DNA from: Pigoraptor vietnamica
Taxonomy: Eukaryota > Opisthokonta > Filasterea
NCBI GenBank assembly: GCA_943704525.1
Contig: CALSCQ010001034.1
Span: forward strand, 1-33,187
DNA length: 33,187 nt
Direction of reading: 5' to 3'
Below the pieces are notes generated by a model. The model was not told the DNA's origin, made no database searches, and saw only the letters and a program-made list of their open reading frames with translations. The translations under genes and the position numbers were made by a program. Below are positions 1 through 8,613 of this stretch, piece by piece. How positions within the stretch are numbered: the first letter of the stretch is position 1; each line of letters starts with the position of its first letter.

Positions 1-211
<211 letters not shown>

Positions 212-1493
212 CTGCGACCGTGTGTGTGTTGTGTGTGTGTGCGGTGCGTGTGTGCGTGTGTGGGCGCAGAGTATGGGGCGAGTATGGCGAGTGTGTGCGT
301 CGCTTCCAGGAAAAAGTGCGTGGACGCGCCCACACGAAAATTGAGCAAAAACAGTAAACAGAGGGACTCAATGCGCTTCAGTATGGGCTGAGTATGAAAA
401 GGGGGTCCTTTGTTGACTCGACTGCGGTTACGGATGTGCGTTTATTACAGTTTTTCAATTTCATACATTTGTCATACAAATGGGGTTTTATTTGAGCGTA
501 AACCAAGGTTGCGCCCACGTCTTTTATTTTTTCATGTTGAAATAATAAATCAGAGTGCAATACATTTTACATAGTGAACGGTGGCTATTTATGTGAGTTT
601 GGGCTCGTCTCATCTGACCAATCAGAGCGCACCAGTCGTCTACGTGTCAACACACGCACGTGCGTGCACTCACTCTCAGTCGCACACACACTCTGGCACA
701 CCCATGCTCCGCGAGTATATTTGGCGCTTCTCTCTTTCCCCCCCGCGCGCCTTTTGCATTGCGTTCGTGGAAAAAACTGGGTTGAGTCTTGCGATTTCGG
801 TCAATTGGACGAATGCGATCGTATGTGTGCGGTTGGTGTGTGGGATCCGCTTTCCTGGAAATATCCCTGTTTCCCAGTTTGTGGTCCTTTTTTGGTCTTT
901 GTTCTTCTTATCCTGGCCTCTGTTTCTTCTATCTTTGTGCGATCTTTCGAGGAGCCGCGTTCCGTTCGTTTGTTGCATGCTTTCTGGTTGTCGCGGTCGA
1001 GTTCCAATAATATAATTTCGCTTTCCAACCTCTGTGGTGTTACTACGCATTCTGTCTCGTGCCGTCCCGAGATGCCGTCCCGAGATTGTTTAGCGAACTT
1101 GCTGACCAGTGAAGAAGTTGCTGAGCTGTTGTGGAGTAACGGCCAGTATTTGAGTTGGCGCAGTGATGCCAGGAGGCGGTGGTACCAGGGCTACTCCCCC
1201 TGGTGGTACGTATCCTTAGCTCACGCTTTGCCACTCGTGAGCGAGATCTGTCTCGTGTTTCGAGACGGCACATCGAACTTGCGTAGGAACTGCTGTGAAT
1301 TGTGGTCAACACAATGGACAACTCTTATACTTTGGCACAATACGGACACGTGTACGTAGCGCTTGCAAAGTAGTGGAGAGATGGTTATATTATGATCTCG
1401 GTTATTTGCTTGTGCGCCGGACAAATGTATTCACACATGCTAAACGCTAAACGCTAAACGCCATCGGGATCTATGTATACGCAACGTTGAGGC
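212..1493. other. Spacer between actin and the next gene, no confident gene
   Basis: A GT-rich patch (about 220-271) lies next to the actin promoter and is followed by AT-rich DNA. A CCAATCAGA box (NF-Y type) stands at 618-626. T-rich DNA follows, then a 95-codon open frame at 1072-1359 with no recognised domain. Near the right end the heptamer CTAAACG is repeated three times (about 1439-1460). I cannot support a gene with confidence; a short plus-strand gene starting at ATG 1072, with a possible GTACGT donor near 1206, is the only candidate. Confidence 0.4.
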
Positions 1494-2904
1494 TTAAAAG
1501 ATGTGGCCGACGGGAGCGTCAGTCAGCGTCGCAGGTACAGTCCAACTGTCGGCGAGCAGACCCGCGACCAAGGCAAACAGGATGTCCGGAGACACTTGCA
1601 AGCCCTTGGCGGCGAGACGATTCGCCAGAAAACCCGCGAGTTCCTGTCCCGCCCGCGGAATCTCAACCCAAGAGCGAACGCGGTCGGTGATGTCGTTGAC
1701 GGCTGCCGCAATGACGTGCACAATGCAGGTAACAAATTCCTGCGCGCTGAGCTTTCGGGCGGCAATTCGGAGAATGTGCAACTCCACAGCCACGTCGATG
1801 TGCAGGCCTTCTGCTCGAGTGACAGCAAGACGTCGATGTGCGACCCCAACACGCCATAGAACATTCGGACGTCCAAAGCCGCCGCTTGAACGGCTCCCAA
1901 CAGAACTTGAGTCACAACGCGCCGAACGTGTTCCACGTACTGTTCGATGTTCGGTCGACAGCGTAGGCAGCACATACGCCACGTACATCTCGACGAGTTC
2001 GGACAGCTCAGGAGAGGGCGGCCCTGTCGTTTCCACGCCTTCGTCGGCGCTCTGAACGTGCGCCACGTACGGCTCGTCGGGTTCGACCGACAGCTCACGA
2101 GAGGGCGGCTCTGTCTCCACGTCTTCGTCGGCGACGGGGGAGATTTCAGTGACGACCGGCAGCGGGGGAGGGGTCGAATTGCGCTCGAGGGTGATGACTT
2201 GGTCCGCCAGGCTCATGCCGCCCCGTTTGGACAGCGCGATGTTCATGGAATACACTTCGCCCTTCTTTAAACCTCGGCCAGATACGAAGCCGTACGCCTC
2301 CCAATTCTTCCAAAACGATTCGAGCTTGTATGCGACAAGGACTCGCTTGCGCGCTTCGGCCTCGCGCTCTGCAACGGACGAGCGCAAAAGAGAGAGAGGG
2401 TTATTTGCATGCTCGGCGTACCTGCGCACAGCAGGACAAACTTGTCGCCTGTTCTGGCGATCCCAGCGTGCGTGGAAGCGCTCACCTTCGAGTGTTCCCC
2501 CCGCGCCATTCGAGCTCCTTCTCCAGGTCATCCAATTTCTCTCTCAGAAGCTCTGGAGGGATAATTCACGTGAGACAAAGTATTGCCAATAAAGGCTTCA
2601 TTTCAACAGCCGCGTGACACTCACTCTAGCACGGTGATGGTCGTGAAAGACAGAGGCCGCCCCGGACGGTTGGGATAACAGAAAGCGGGGATGGCCTTGC
2701 TTGCCCCGCCCTGAAGGGGAGCGTCGAATGCGTCGCAGCCGAAGGACCCGCCTCAACAAGGCGTCGCACGATGTCGCCTTCGGGCACCGTACAGTTGCGG
2801 AAGACGGCATGCGTGGAATCTTCCTGATCGCGAACGCCGCGGCGCCGCTCGGTTGAGGCAGCCTTGGCCAGGGAAAGAACACGTCCTCCCCGCCGGCCTT
2901 GCAT
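1494..2904 (-). CDS. Uncharacterised gene with several very short introns
   Basis: Coding-like frames on the minus strand change repeatedly and can mostly be joined by short GT-AG introns: a 59 bp intron after EGDI, one after TITVLE ending near 2545, about 32 bp after GGNTR, 53 bp after VLLCA, and 34 or 43 bp near 1960. The product would begin at ATG 2904, carry AFCYP within its first 60 residues, a charged coiled coil (EKLDDLEKELEW), two copies of a 29-residue acidic repeat (DEDVETEPPS / DEGVETTGPPS) and a helical C-terminus ending VGHIF at TAA 1494-1496. The AFCYP stretch faintly recalls the upstream DENN module (IPxFCFP), but I do not assign it. One join, near 1830, lacks a good acceptor, so the model is provisional. 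An alternative start at 2984 in another frame would give a signal peptide. Confidence 0.45.
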
Positions 2905-2984
2905 AGAGGTGCCTGCGTTGAGAACACCAGGAACAGGACGACGCAGAGCACCTCGGCCCGTCCACTTGCCGCGCCGCGTCGCAT

Positions 2985-3450
2985 CTCGACACGGTACTGA
3001 CGGTCGTGACGGGGACCGCGTTATAATCGATCAATCGCAGCAGCATTTATTTTTGTGGGATTTACTTTGCCTGAATGGCAACCGCGCGAGCACGAACGAG
3101 CCTGTGTGTGCGCGTGTGTGTGTCTCACGTGTGTGACATGCCTATTGGCCGCGACTGAGAGTACCTTCGCCGCAAACTGGCCTGATAACAGCTGTGTCTC
3201 ACGTGTTGTGGCTCAACCCATTTTTGGAAAATCGGGCCGAGTAAATAGTTCGTCGGCTGAGTGGGCCACGGCAGCACGAACGAATACACCGTGACGCAAT
3301 AATTCTTTCTTTTCTCTACGTAGTTTCGCTTTCGCTTTTCCACACACATGGGCTCGGTAGCACAGTACGTACCCGCGACTGTGTGGCTACTCGCTGCCAT
3401 ACCCGCACACGAACGAACCCTCACACACACTTGACTGTGTCGCACGAGGG
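2985..3450. other. Divergent promoter region, no gene seen
   Basis: This spacer lies between the minus-strand unknown gene and the plus-strand secreted-protein gene. It holds short CACACA/GTGTGT runs and T-rich stretches. No open frame in it looks coding. Confidence 0.5.
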
Positions 3451-3458
3451 CATAAAAG
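3451..3458 (+). promoter_or_regulatory. TATA-like box
   Basis: CATAAAAG lies 72 bp before the ATG of the secreted-protein gene at 3523. The ML-domain gene has TATAAAAG 73 bp before its ATG, so the spacing is nearly identical. Confidence 0.6.
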
Positions 3459-3522
3459 GGTCAACTCCATCCCCCACTGGCATGCATCCCTCTCTTTTCC
3501 TTTTCCACAGAACGACGCAAGA

Positions 3523-4518
3523 ATGAGCAAGGCCATCTTCTTCGCGGCCCTGTTCGCGTTCGCGCTCGGCGCTACCCTTGCTCACGGCCCACTGCAGGAC
3601 ACCGTGGTCGTGGACGGGCGCTACGTCCTCAAGCCCGTCCTGGATGTGGACCTCAAAAACGGCAGCAGCGTCAAGCAGACGCACGAGGTCATGTCCCTCC
3701 GGGAGGTATCGTATGAAGGTGTCGTGCAGCACGTCGTCTCCCGCTTGACGAACGAGGAGCTTACGACGGCAATCCGCGCGGGTGTGGGCGTCAAGGTCGA
3801 CTTTCTCTCGATCGATTTGGGAGGCTCGGAATCGGGCAGGACGGCGAGCATGCTCACGAGTGCTCTCACGGAATCGCTGACGACGAAGTCGCTTTATCGG
3901 CACCAGGAGAAGATTACCACCGAGATTGAAGTTCCCGCGGGCAAGTCCGTGTCGCTTTTCCAGGTCTACGCCGAGGCGCCAGGCATCAGCATTGCGCTGG
4001 GCGCGTTTGTCACGGGCGACAAGGTCCTCCCCGACAAGGCCTTCCAGATCAAGTACAAGCTTACGACGACCGGCGAGCGCTTTCTCAAGGCAATCGACGT
4101 CGTGAGGGTTTCCTCTGATTCGCGGAAGCCCGCAGATGCCATCACTGAGGTCGATGGCCTCTCGAACGACGTCAACAAGGACTTTGGCGGCGACTATGTC
4201 TATCTCGTGCCGCGGTGGACGTACGATCCCAGCGAGGCCGCGAGCGGCATCTCGGTGATCATCCAGGAGCAGAGGGATGCAAGCCTCGAGGACGTTGCGT
4301 CGGGCGCGGGCGGCATGTACCGCTACATTCAGGTCGAGAAGACGACGAACCCCGCGCGCCGCATCACGTCGATCTACCTGTGGCGATCCGCCGAAGGTAC
4401 CCAGCCGAGCTCGCGTGGCTATACGTGGTCGTCGGGCGACCTGAACAAGGGGCGCGGGGGGGACTACCTCTTCCTCTGCGGTCACCATTCGACGGCCGTG
4501 TACGCGCCCGGCGTCTGA
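3523..4518 (+). CDS. Secreted protein with two MABP-like motifs
   Basis: One exon encodes 331 residues. Residues 1-20 are a signal peptide (hydrophobic FFAALFAFALGATLA), so the product should be secreted or lumenal. Two related motifs end in an aromatic/aliphatic strand: residues 216-228 (DVNKDFGGDYVYL) and 306-319 (DLNKGRGGDYLFLC), 90 residues apart. Each follows a strand pair, and they resemble the DLNxGxGGxYxYL signature of MABP-type beta-prism domains, which bind acidic membranes (family knowledge from memory). Residues 25-180 are beta-rich with a VPAGKSV turn and no recognised family; a pore-former-like fold is a remote alternative. There is one cysteine (C319). The ATG is the first after a TATA-like box 72 bp upstream. 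High G/C at third positions suggests strong expression. Function unknown. Confidence 0.85.
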   Translation: MSKAIFFAALFAFALGATLAHGPLQDTVVVDGRYVLKPVLDVDLKNGSSVKQTHEVMSLREVSYEGVVQHVVSRLTNEELTTAIRAGVGVKVDFLSIDLGGSESGRTASMLTSALTESLTTKSLYRHQEKITTEIEVPAGKSVSLFQVYAEAPGISIALGAFVTGDKVLPDKAFQIKYKLTTTGERFLKAIDVVRVSSDSRKPADAITEVDGLSNDVNKDFGGDYVYLVPRWTYDPSEAASGISVIIQEQRDASLEDVASGAGGMYRYIQVEKTTNPARRITSIYLWRSAEGTQPSSRGYTWSSGDLNKGRGGDYLFLCGHHSTAVYAPGV

Positions 4519-5042
4519 GTTCGGGCCCTGAGGCACCACTTCTGTCGACCAGCTGTTCGGCAACACTCTTCGTCTCTACGTTGCATTTTTTTTGTCGTCT
4601 GTGCGATGCGCCACATTCGTCTGCACGTATATTGCGTCGTGTCTCTTTGTGCCCCGTGCGGTCTCTAGCGCTCTCCTCTCACTCGCGCCTACGTTAGTCG
4701 TCCGTACACTCTTGCTGTTTGAGTTCAGCCGGCGTGTCGTCCACTGCGGGCACCTTCGACGGCGGTACACGCCAATTAAAAAGGAAGTGGCTTGAGCGTT
4801 TATGGGCGGTGTGACAATGTGCGTCAGTGGGAGACTCAGCTGCATTCTGGCTGATGGTGGTGAAGCTGCCGGCCAGTGAGTGGCGAGGGCTGTGTGCAGG
4901 CCGGAAGTGTAACACCCACCCCGGATTATAGATTCCCATTGCCAGCCCGCCAAACAGTGCGTGACGTCGCAGTGAAACAATTTTTTTGAAAACTGCAGAG
5001 TGCTCCGCGCTTTTCTTTTGACACTCAGAACGCCATTAAGAA
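4519..5042. other. 3' region of the secreted-protein gene and PDCD5 promoter
   Basis: Both neighbours are on the plus strand. The left part is T-rich 3' UTR-like DNA. The right part, next to PDCD5, has no clear TATA. No coding-like frame is visible. Confidence 0.4.
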
Positions 5043-6524
5043 ATGGACGACGACCTCGAGGCCATCCGCGCTCGGCGTGCGGCAGAGCTGCGCCAGGGCG
5101 GAGGGGTGTGTACTGGATTGATTCAGTTGGCGTCGCTTCTTCATTGCTTACCATGTCTATTTTTTTTCTGCCGCAGGATGAGAAGGCCGCTGCTGCCAAG
5201 AGGTGCGTTGGTGTGTGTGTGCCGTGTTCTACGTGTTGCATGCTTGCATCTGTGTGTGTGTGTGTGTGTGTGTATGAATGTGTGTGTGTATGTGTGTGTA
5301 TGTGCGTGTGTGTGTGTGTGTGTTGTGTGCCTGTGTGTATGTGTGTGTATGTGTGTGTATGTGTGTGTGTGTGGGTACTTGACCGTTTTGAAACCGTCTC
5401 GCAGCCAGGAGGATGCGCGCGCGGCGATGCTGTCGAGCATTCTCGACCAGTCGGCACGCGCCCGCCGTGAGTGTTCAGTGGATATGCACTGTGGCGGCTG
5501 TTTGCCTCGCGTAACTGTGCCGCTGTTGCGTGTTCGCGAAGTTGCTTGGTAGTACTGACTTACAGAGGTCGATTGTTTTTTTACCCCCTCTTCAAACTTG
5601 ATATTGCAAACACTTTGGTATTAGACCGTTCTCGCGTTCTGACGAGAACTGACGCATGTGTCACCTGCTAGCAAGTCTTAGTAGATCTCTGCCTTCATCG
5701 CCACTAGCACAAACACAGCTCCCTTTGTGTATTCTACGTGGTCATGCGGATCGGCGGAGTCATTAGCGCAAGACTCATCCCCAGTTTAATATATCTGACC
5801 GAATGTTCCGCTGCAGTGGGTCGCATCGCCAGCGTGAAGCCTGAGAAGGCCCGCGCCGTGGAGGAACTCATTATCCGGATGGCACGGACGGGTCAGCTTG
5901 GGGGCAAGGTGGGAATGGTGGCCACGTACACGGTCCTGCGTATGAGTGTGCGGGTGTGTGGGTGTGGGTGTGGATGCGGGTGTGGGTGTGTGTATGTGTG
6001 TGCTCCGTAGGTGTCTGCTGCTTGTGTGCGTGCACTACTTTGTGCTGTCATTCCGAAGTGCTACATCGAGTGACAGCACACTGCCATTATAGCGATTGCC
6101 AGTGTTCTTGTAATATCTTCACGCTCGTTGCCTTCAGAGCCACACTTTCTTGCTTGACTCGGGATGGAGCCGGTTTGCGCACACGTGTTGCGCGCCATGG
6201 AATGTTGCATGTTTACCCCCCGTTTCGTTGAGTCGTACAATAATTGTGTGAATTGTCGATAGGAAGTATCTGTTGCTTACTCGCTGGTGTGCAATTGGGA
6301 CAGGTCGACGAGGCGCAGTTGATCAGCCTTCTGGAACAAGTCGGTGGCGCGGAGAAGAAGGCGGCCACCTCGATTAAGGTACAGAGTCAGTTCCTGAGAT
6401 CTCGGCTGTTCATTGTGCTCTTTGGTGTTGTCGTGTGTGGCGCATCTTACGCCTGCTAAAAGCACAATATGTACAGTTCAACCGTCGGAAAATGGACAGC
6501 GACGACGAAGATCTGGATATGTGA
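5043..6524 (+). CDS. PDCD5: Programmed cell death protein 5 homologue
   Basis: Six exons join cleanly with conserved phase: 5043-5105, 5177-5202, 5405-5466, 5817-5908, 6304-6378 and 6477-6524, giving 121 residues (human about 125). The start MDDDLEAIRARRAAELRQ, the core SSILDQSARARLGRIASVKPEK, the helix RAVEELIIRMARTGQL and the C-terminal FNRRKMDSDDEDLDM all match PDCD5/TFAR19. This is a small DNA-binding-fold protein of the nucleus and cytosol, linked in animals to apoptosis, to stabilising the TIP60 acetyltransferase and to the tubulin chaperonin CCT. The second exon is only 26 nt, and intron 2 is a long TG-rich repeat. All donors read GTGNG-like or GTAC and all acceptors CAG. Identity is secure; the cellular role here is inferred from the family. 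Confidence 0.95.
5249..5373 (+). repeat. Imperfect TG microsatellite in PDCD5 intron 2
   Basis: Runs of TG are broken by TATG and GCGTG units. They fill most of the intron between the 26 nt exon and exon 3, on the sense strand. Confidence 0.9.
5677..5700 (+). repeat. Short dispersed repeat, copy 1 (PDCD5 intron 3)
   Basis: CTTAGTAGATCTCTGCCTTC followed by ATCG recurs at 6597-6618, where it lacks only one internal CT. It lies inside intron 3. Confidence 0.7.
5943..6003 (+). repeat. GTGTGG/TG-rich repeat in PDCD5 intron 4
   Basis: A GTGTGGGTGTGG-type imperfect repeat follows shortly after the exon 4 donor, again TG-rich on the sense strand. Confidence 0.75.
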
Positions 6525-7170
6525 GGGCTAGACTGTATAAAGCGCACGTGTGTAGTCTCTACAGAATCGATTTCATTTGACCGGCTGGGTTTGTGGCTTA
6601 GTAGATCTGCCTTCATCGCATCATTCTTGCGCTGAAAAACAGGTGCTTGTCCCAACTTGAGCGTCCAAAAAATCGTTTTATGGCAGCTTCAAATTTAACG
6701 GACACGTACGCACGCGACATTCCGCACACGCACACGCCGGCACGCGTCGGCACGCGTGTGATCCGCGTGAGTGTTGCGACCGAGGAGAATTCCATGTTAT
6801 CTTAGTCCAGACATTGTTAATACTCAATTTGTTATGCGTTGTTTCCGTGGAAATTGCGTTACAAGCACGTTCAAAGCGAATCTGTTGAGTAAGTTGTTAT
6901 TAAAAGGGACCAATCGGCGCGCAATGTGCGGTCACGCGGGATTCGTGTGGTATGCGATATTTGCGCTCACTCGCCCCATAGTCAGCCCATAGTGAACCGC
7001 AGTCGCCGCTAATTATTCCCGACACACACACACATACACACGGAGGGAGAGAGAGACAGAGAGAGCCAATTGTCTGTGGGCCTTTGGGGCACGGGGTCAC
7101 GGGGTCGTTGCCTCTCTTCCCTCTCACTCTTGCCGCTGTGCCACCCTCCCGCGCTTTTGCATTCCCACAG
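6525..7170. other. Spacer between PDCD5 and the ML-domain gene
   Basis: Contents are copy 2 of the short repeat (6597-6618), two ACGCGT boxes in GGCACGCGTCGGCACGCGTG (about 6737-6756), AT-rich DNA, and an AC run followed by a GA-rich run at 7021-7066 just upstream of the ML-gene TATA box. No gene seen. Confidence 0.5.
6597..6618 (+). repeat. Short dispersed repeat, copy 2
   Basis: CTTAGTAGATCTGCCTTCAT followed by CG is the same as 5677-5700 except for a missing CT. It lies 73 bp after the PDCD5 stop. Confidence 0.7.
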
Positions 7171-7178
7171 TATAAAAG
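7171..7178 (+). promoter_or_regulatory. TATA box of the ML-domain gene
   Basis: TATAAAAG lies 73 bp upstream of the ATG at 7244. It is the same octamer as in front of actin. Confidence 0.8.
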
Positions 7179-7243
7179 CGCACGCGTCTCAAGCGCAGAA
7201 ATATCAGAACAGACCATCCGAATCTCTTCTCCGCGATCCGAAA

Positions 7244-8073
7244 ATGATTGCCCGCGCTGTCGTCATCCTCGCCCTCGTCGGCTTTGCCCTTGCGGCGCCC
7301 CTCAAGCTCGGCGACATCTGGACGCCTTGCGGTGAGTTGAGACGAAAAAAATGTCCGCGCTTATTGTCATCTCTCTTGTGTTAAGCTTCATGTGCGTCGT
7401 TTGGTGCCATCGGGCTAATTTGTGGGCTTGCCGCTCCCCCGCACCTGCAGGCCACACTGGCGACCACTTCACGCCCACGAACGTGACGATCACGCCGAAC
7501 CCCCCTGTCAAGGGCCAGGCGCTCACGGTGTCGGTCACGGGCACGCTCGGTGAGTGTGTTTTCGTCTGTGCGCAATAAGTATTTTCTTGGTAGTGATGTG
7601 GAGTTCTATAGGTCTTTCTTCTAGTTTCGGCTTGTCCCTGTAATGTGCGTTATTTGCTGACGCTCGTCGCCCCTTGTCCCGCACAGACGAGACGGTTACG
7701 GCTGGCCAGGTCTCGATTGACATCAAGTACGGCTTCATCACGATCTACAACGGCAAGAAGGACCTCTGCACGCTCGACTCGAAGGTCCCCTGCCCCTTCA
7801 ACCAGGGCCAGTTTTCGCTCACGGAGTCTGCCACGATCCCCTCGGAGGCGCCTTCGGTGAGTTTTTGTCTTGGGACTGTCTTGCGAAACTCGGCGCTTTT
7901 CGTTTGTTGTTGGTGCTGGCGGCTTCTGTTATATCGGCTGTATGCGCGTTTTTACCCCGGGTCGCTGATGCGTTGATGTTCACTCTCAACAGGGCACGTA
8001 CAAGGGCACCGTCTCGCTCGCCGACCAGAACGGCGCTGAGATCTACTGCGTCAACCTTGACCTCAAGCTGTAA
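7244..8073 (+). CDS. Secreted ML-domain (NPC2/MD-2-like) lipid-binding protein
   Basis: Four exons (7244-7331, 7451-7549, 7687-7856, 7993-8073) give 145 residues. A signal peptide (MIARAVVILALVGFALA) is followed by an ML domain: a first cysteine in DIWTPCG, then NVTITPNPPVKGQALTVSVTG, a GFITIYNG strand, the paired cysteines of KKDLCTLDSKVPCPFNQGQ, and a closing strand with a cysteine in EIYCVNLDLKL. The order of the four cysteines and the PNPPVKG turn are typical of NPC2, MD-2 and the fungal phosphatidylglycerol/phosphatidylinositol transfer proteins. These form a small beta-sandwich that carries a sterol or phospholipid in lysosomes or outside the cell. Three introns of 119-137 bp all start GTGAGT. 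The lipid bound cannot be read from the sequence. Confidence 0.92.
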
Positions 8074-8613
8074 GCGGCTTTTGAGGCTGTAAAATACACT
8101 GCGTGACGCACACCTGTGGGACCTCCGTTGAGTGTGAATGGGCATGACCGGCCAAGATATGAGGATTAGCGGTGTCGTTAGAAATGCGTTGCTTGTCGCT
8201 AATGTCGGTTTTGAGTCAGCTTTTCATATGTGCCATTTCGTGCCGAGCTCAATGAAGACCAGATTCAGTGTCTCAAGTGAAAGCACAATCACGTTAACCG
8301 GTTCCTTCGTCCCCATCCCAATGGATCGGTCTGCTTGTCTCTGCCGTCCCAATGGCTTCATTCCTTTCGTCTCTACCGTCCCAATGGCTGGGTCTGCTTC
8401 ATTCCTTTCGTCTCTGCCGCTCTCCTTGCAAGGAGAGGGTTTCTTTTAATTACAACAAGCGCACGCGCCGCAACTGACAACGCAAACGACGGCACAACAT
8501 TCCATGGGCAACACGCAAGCAATACGCACGGCACGCGCGTTTGAGAGACGGCCGCTAGTCGAAGCACGAGCAATCGCCCCCTTGACCTTCCTGTCGTCCT
8601 TCTCCTCCTCCTT
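8074..8613. other. Convergent spacer with a degenerate tandem repeat
   Basis: This lies between the ends of the ML-domain gene (+) and the VWA gene (-). It holds three diverged copies of a GTCCCAATGG...TCGTCTCTGCC unit (8304-8419) and otherwise nothing coding. Confidence 0.5.
8304..8419 (+). repeat. Three-copy degenerate tandem repeat, unit about 32-41 bp
   Basis: Each copy contains TCCCAATGG followed by TCTGCTT and/or ATTCCTTTCGTCTCT. Copies start near 8304, 8347 and 8379 and differ by small insertions. Confidence 0.7.

Noticed and set aside
574-1071. N-terminal part of a 261-codon frame left of ATG 1072
   Set aside because: It begins at a GTG, is Phe/Ser/Leu-rich and crosses T-rich DNA typical of UTR or spacer; no family resemblance.
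3421-4566. 381-codon minus-strand frame antisense to the secreted-protein gene
   Set aside because: Arg/Ala/Val-rich shadow of a strongly biased gene; the plus frame has a signal peptide and repeated motifs.
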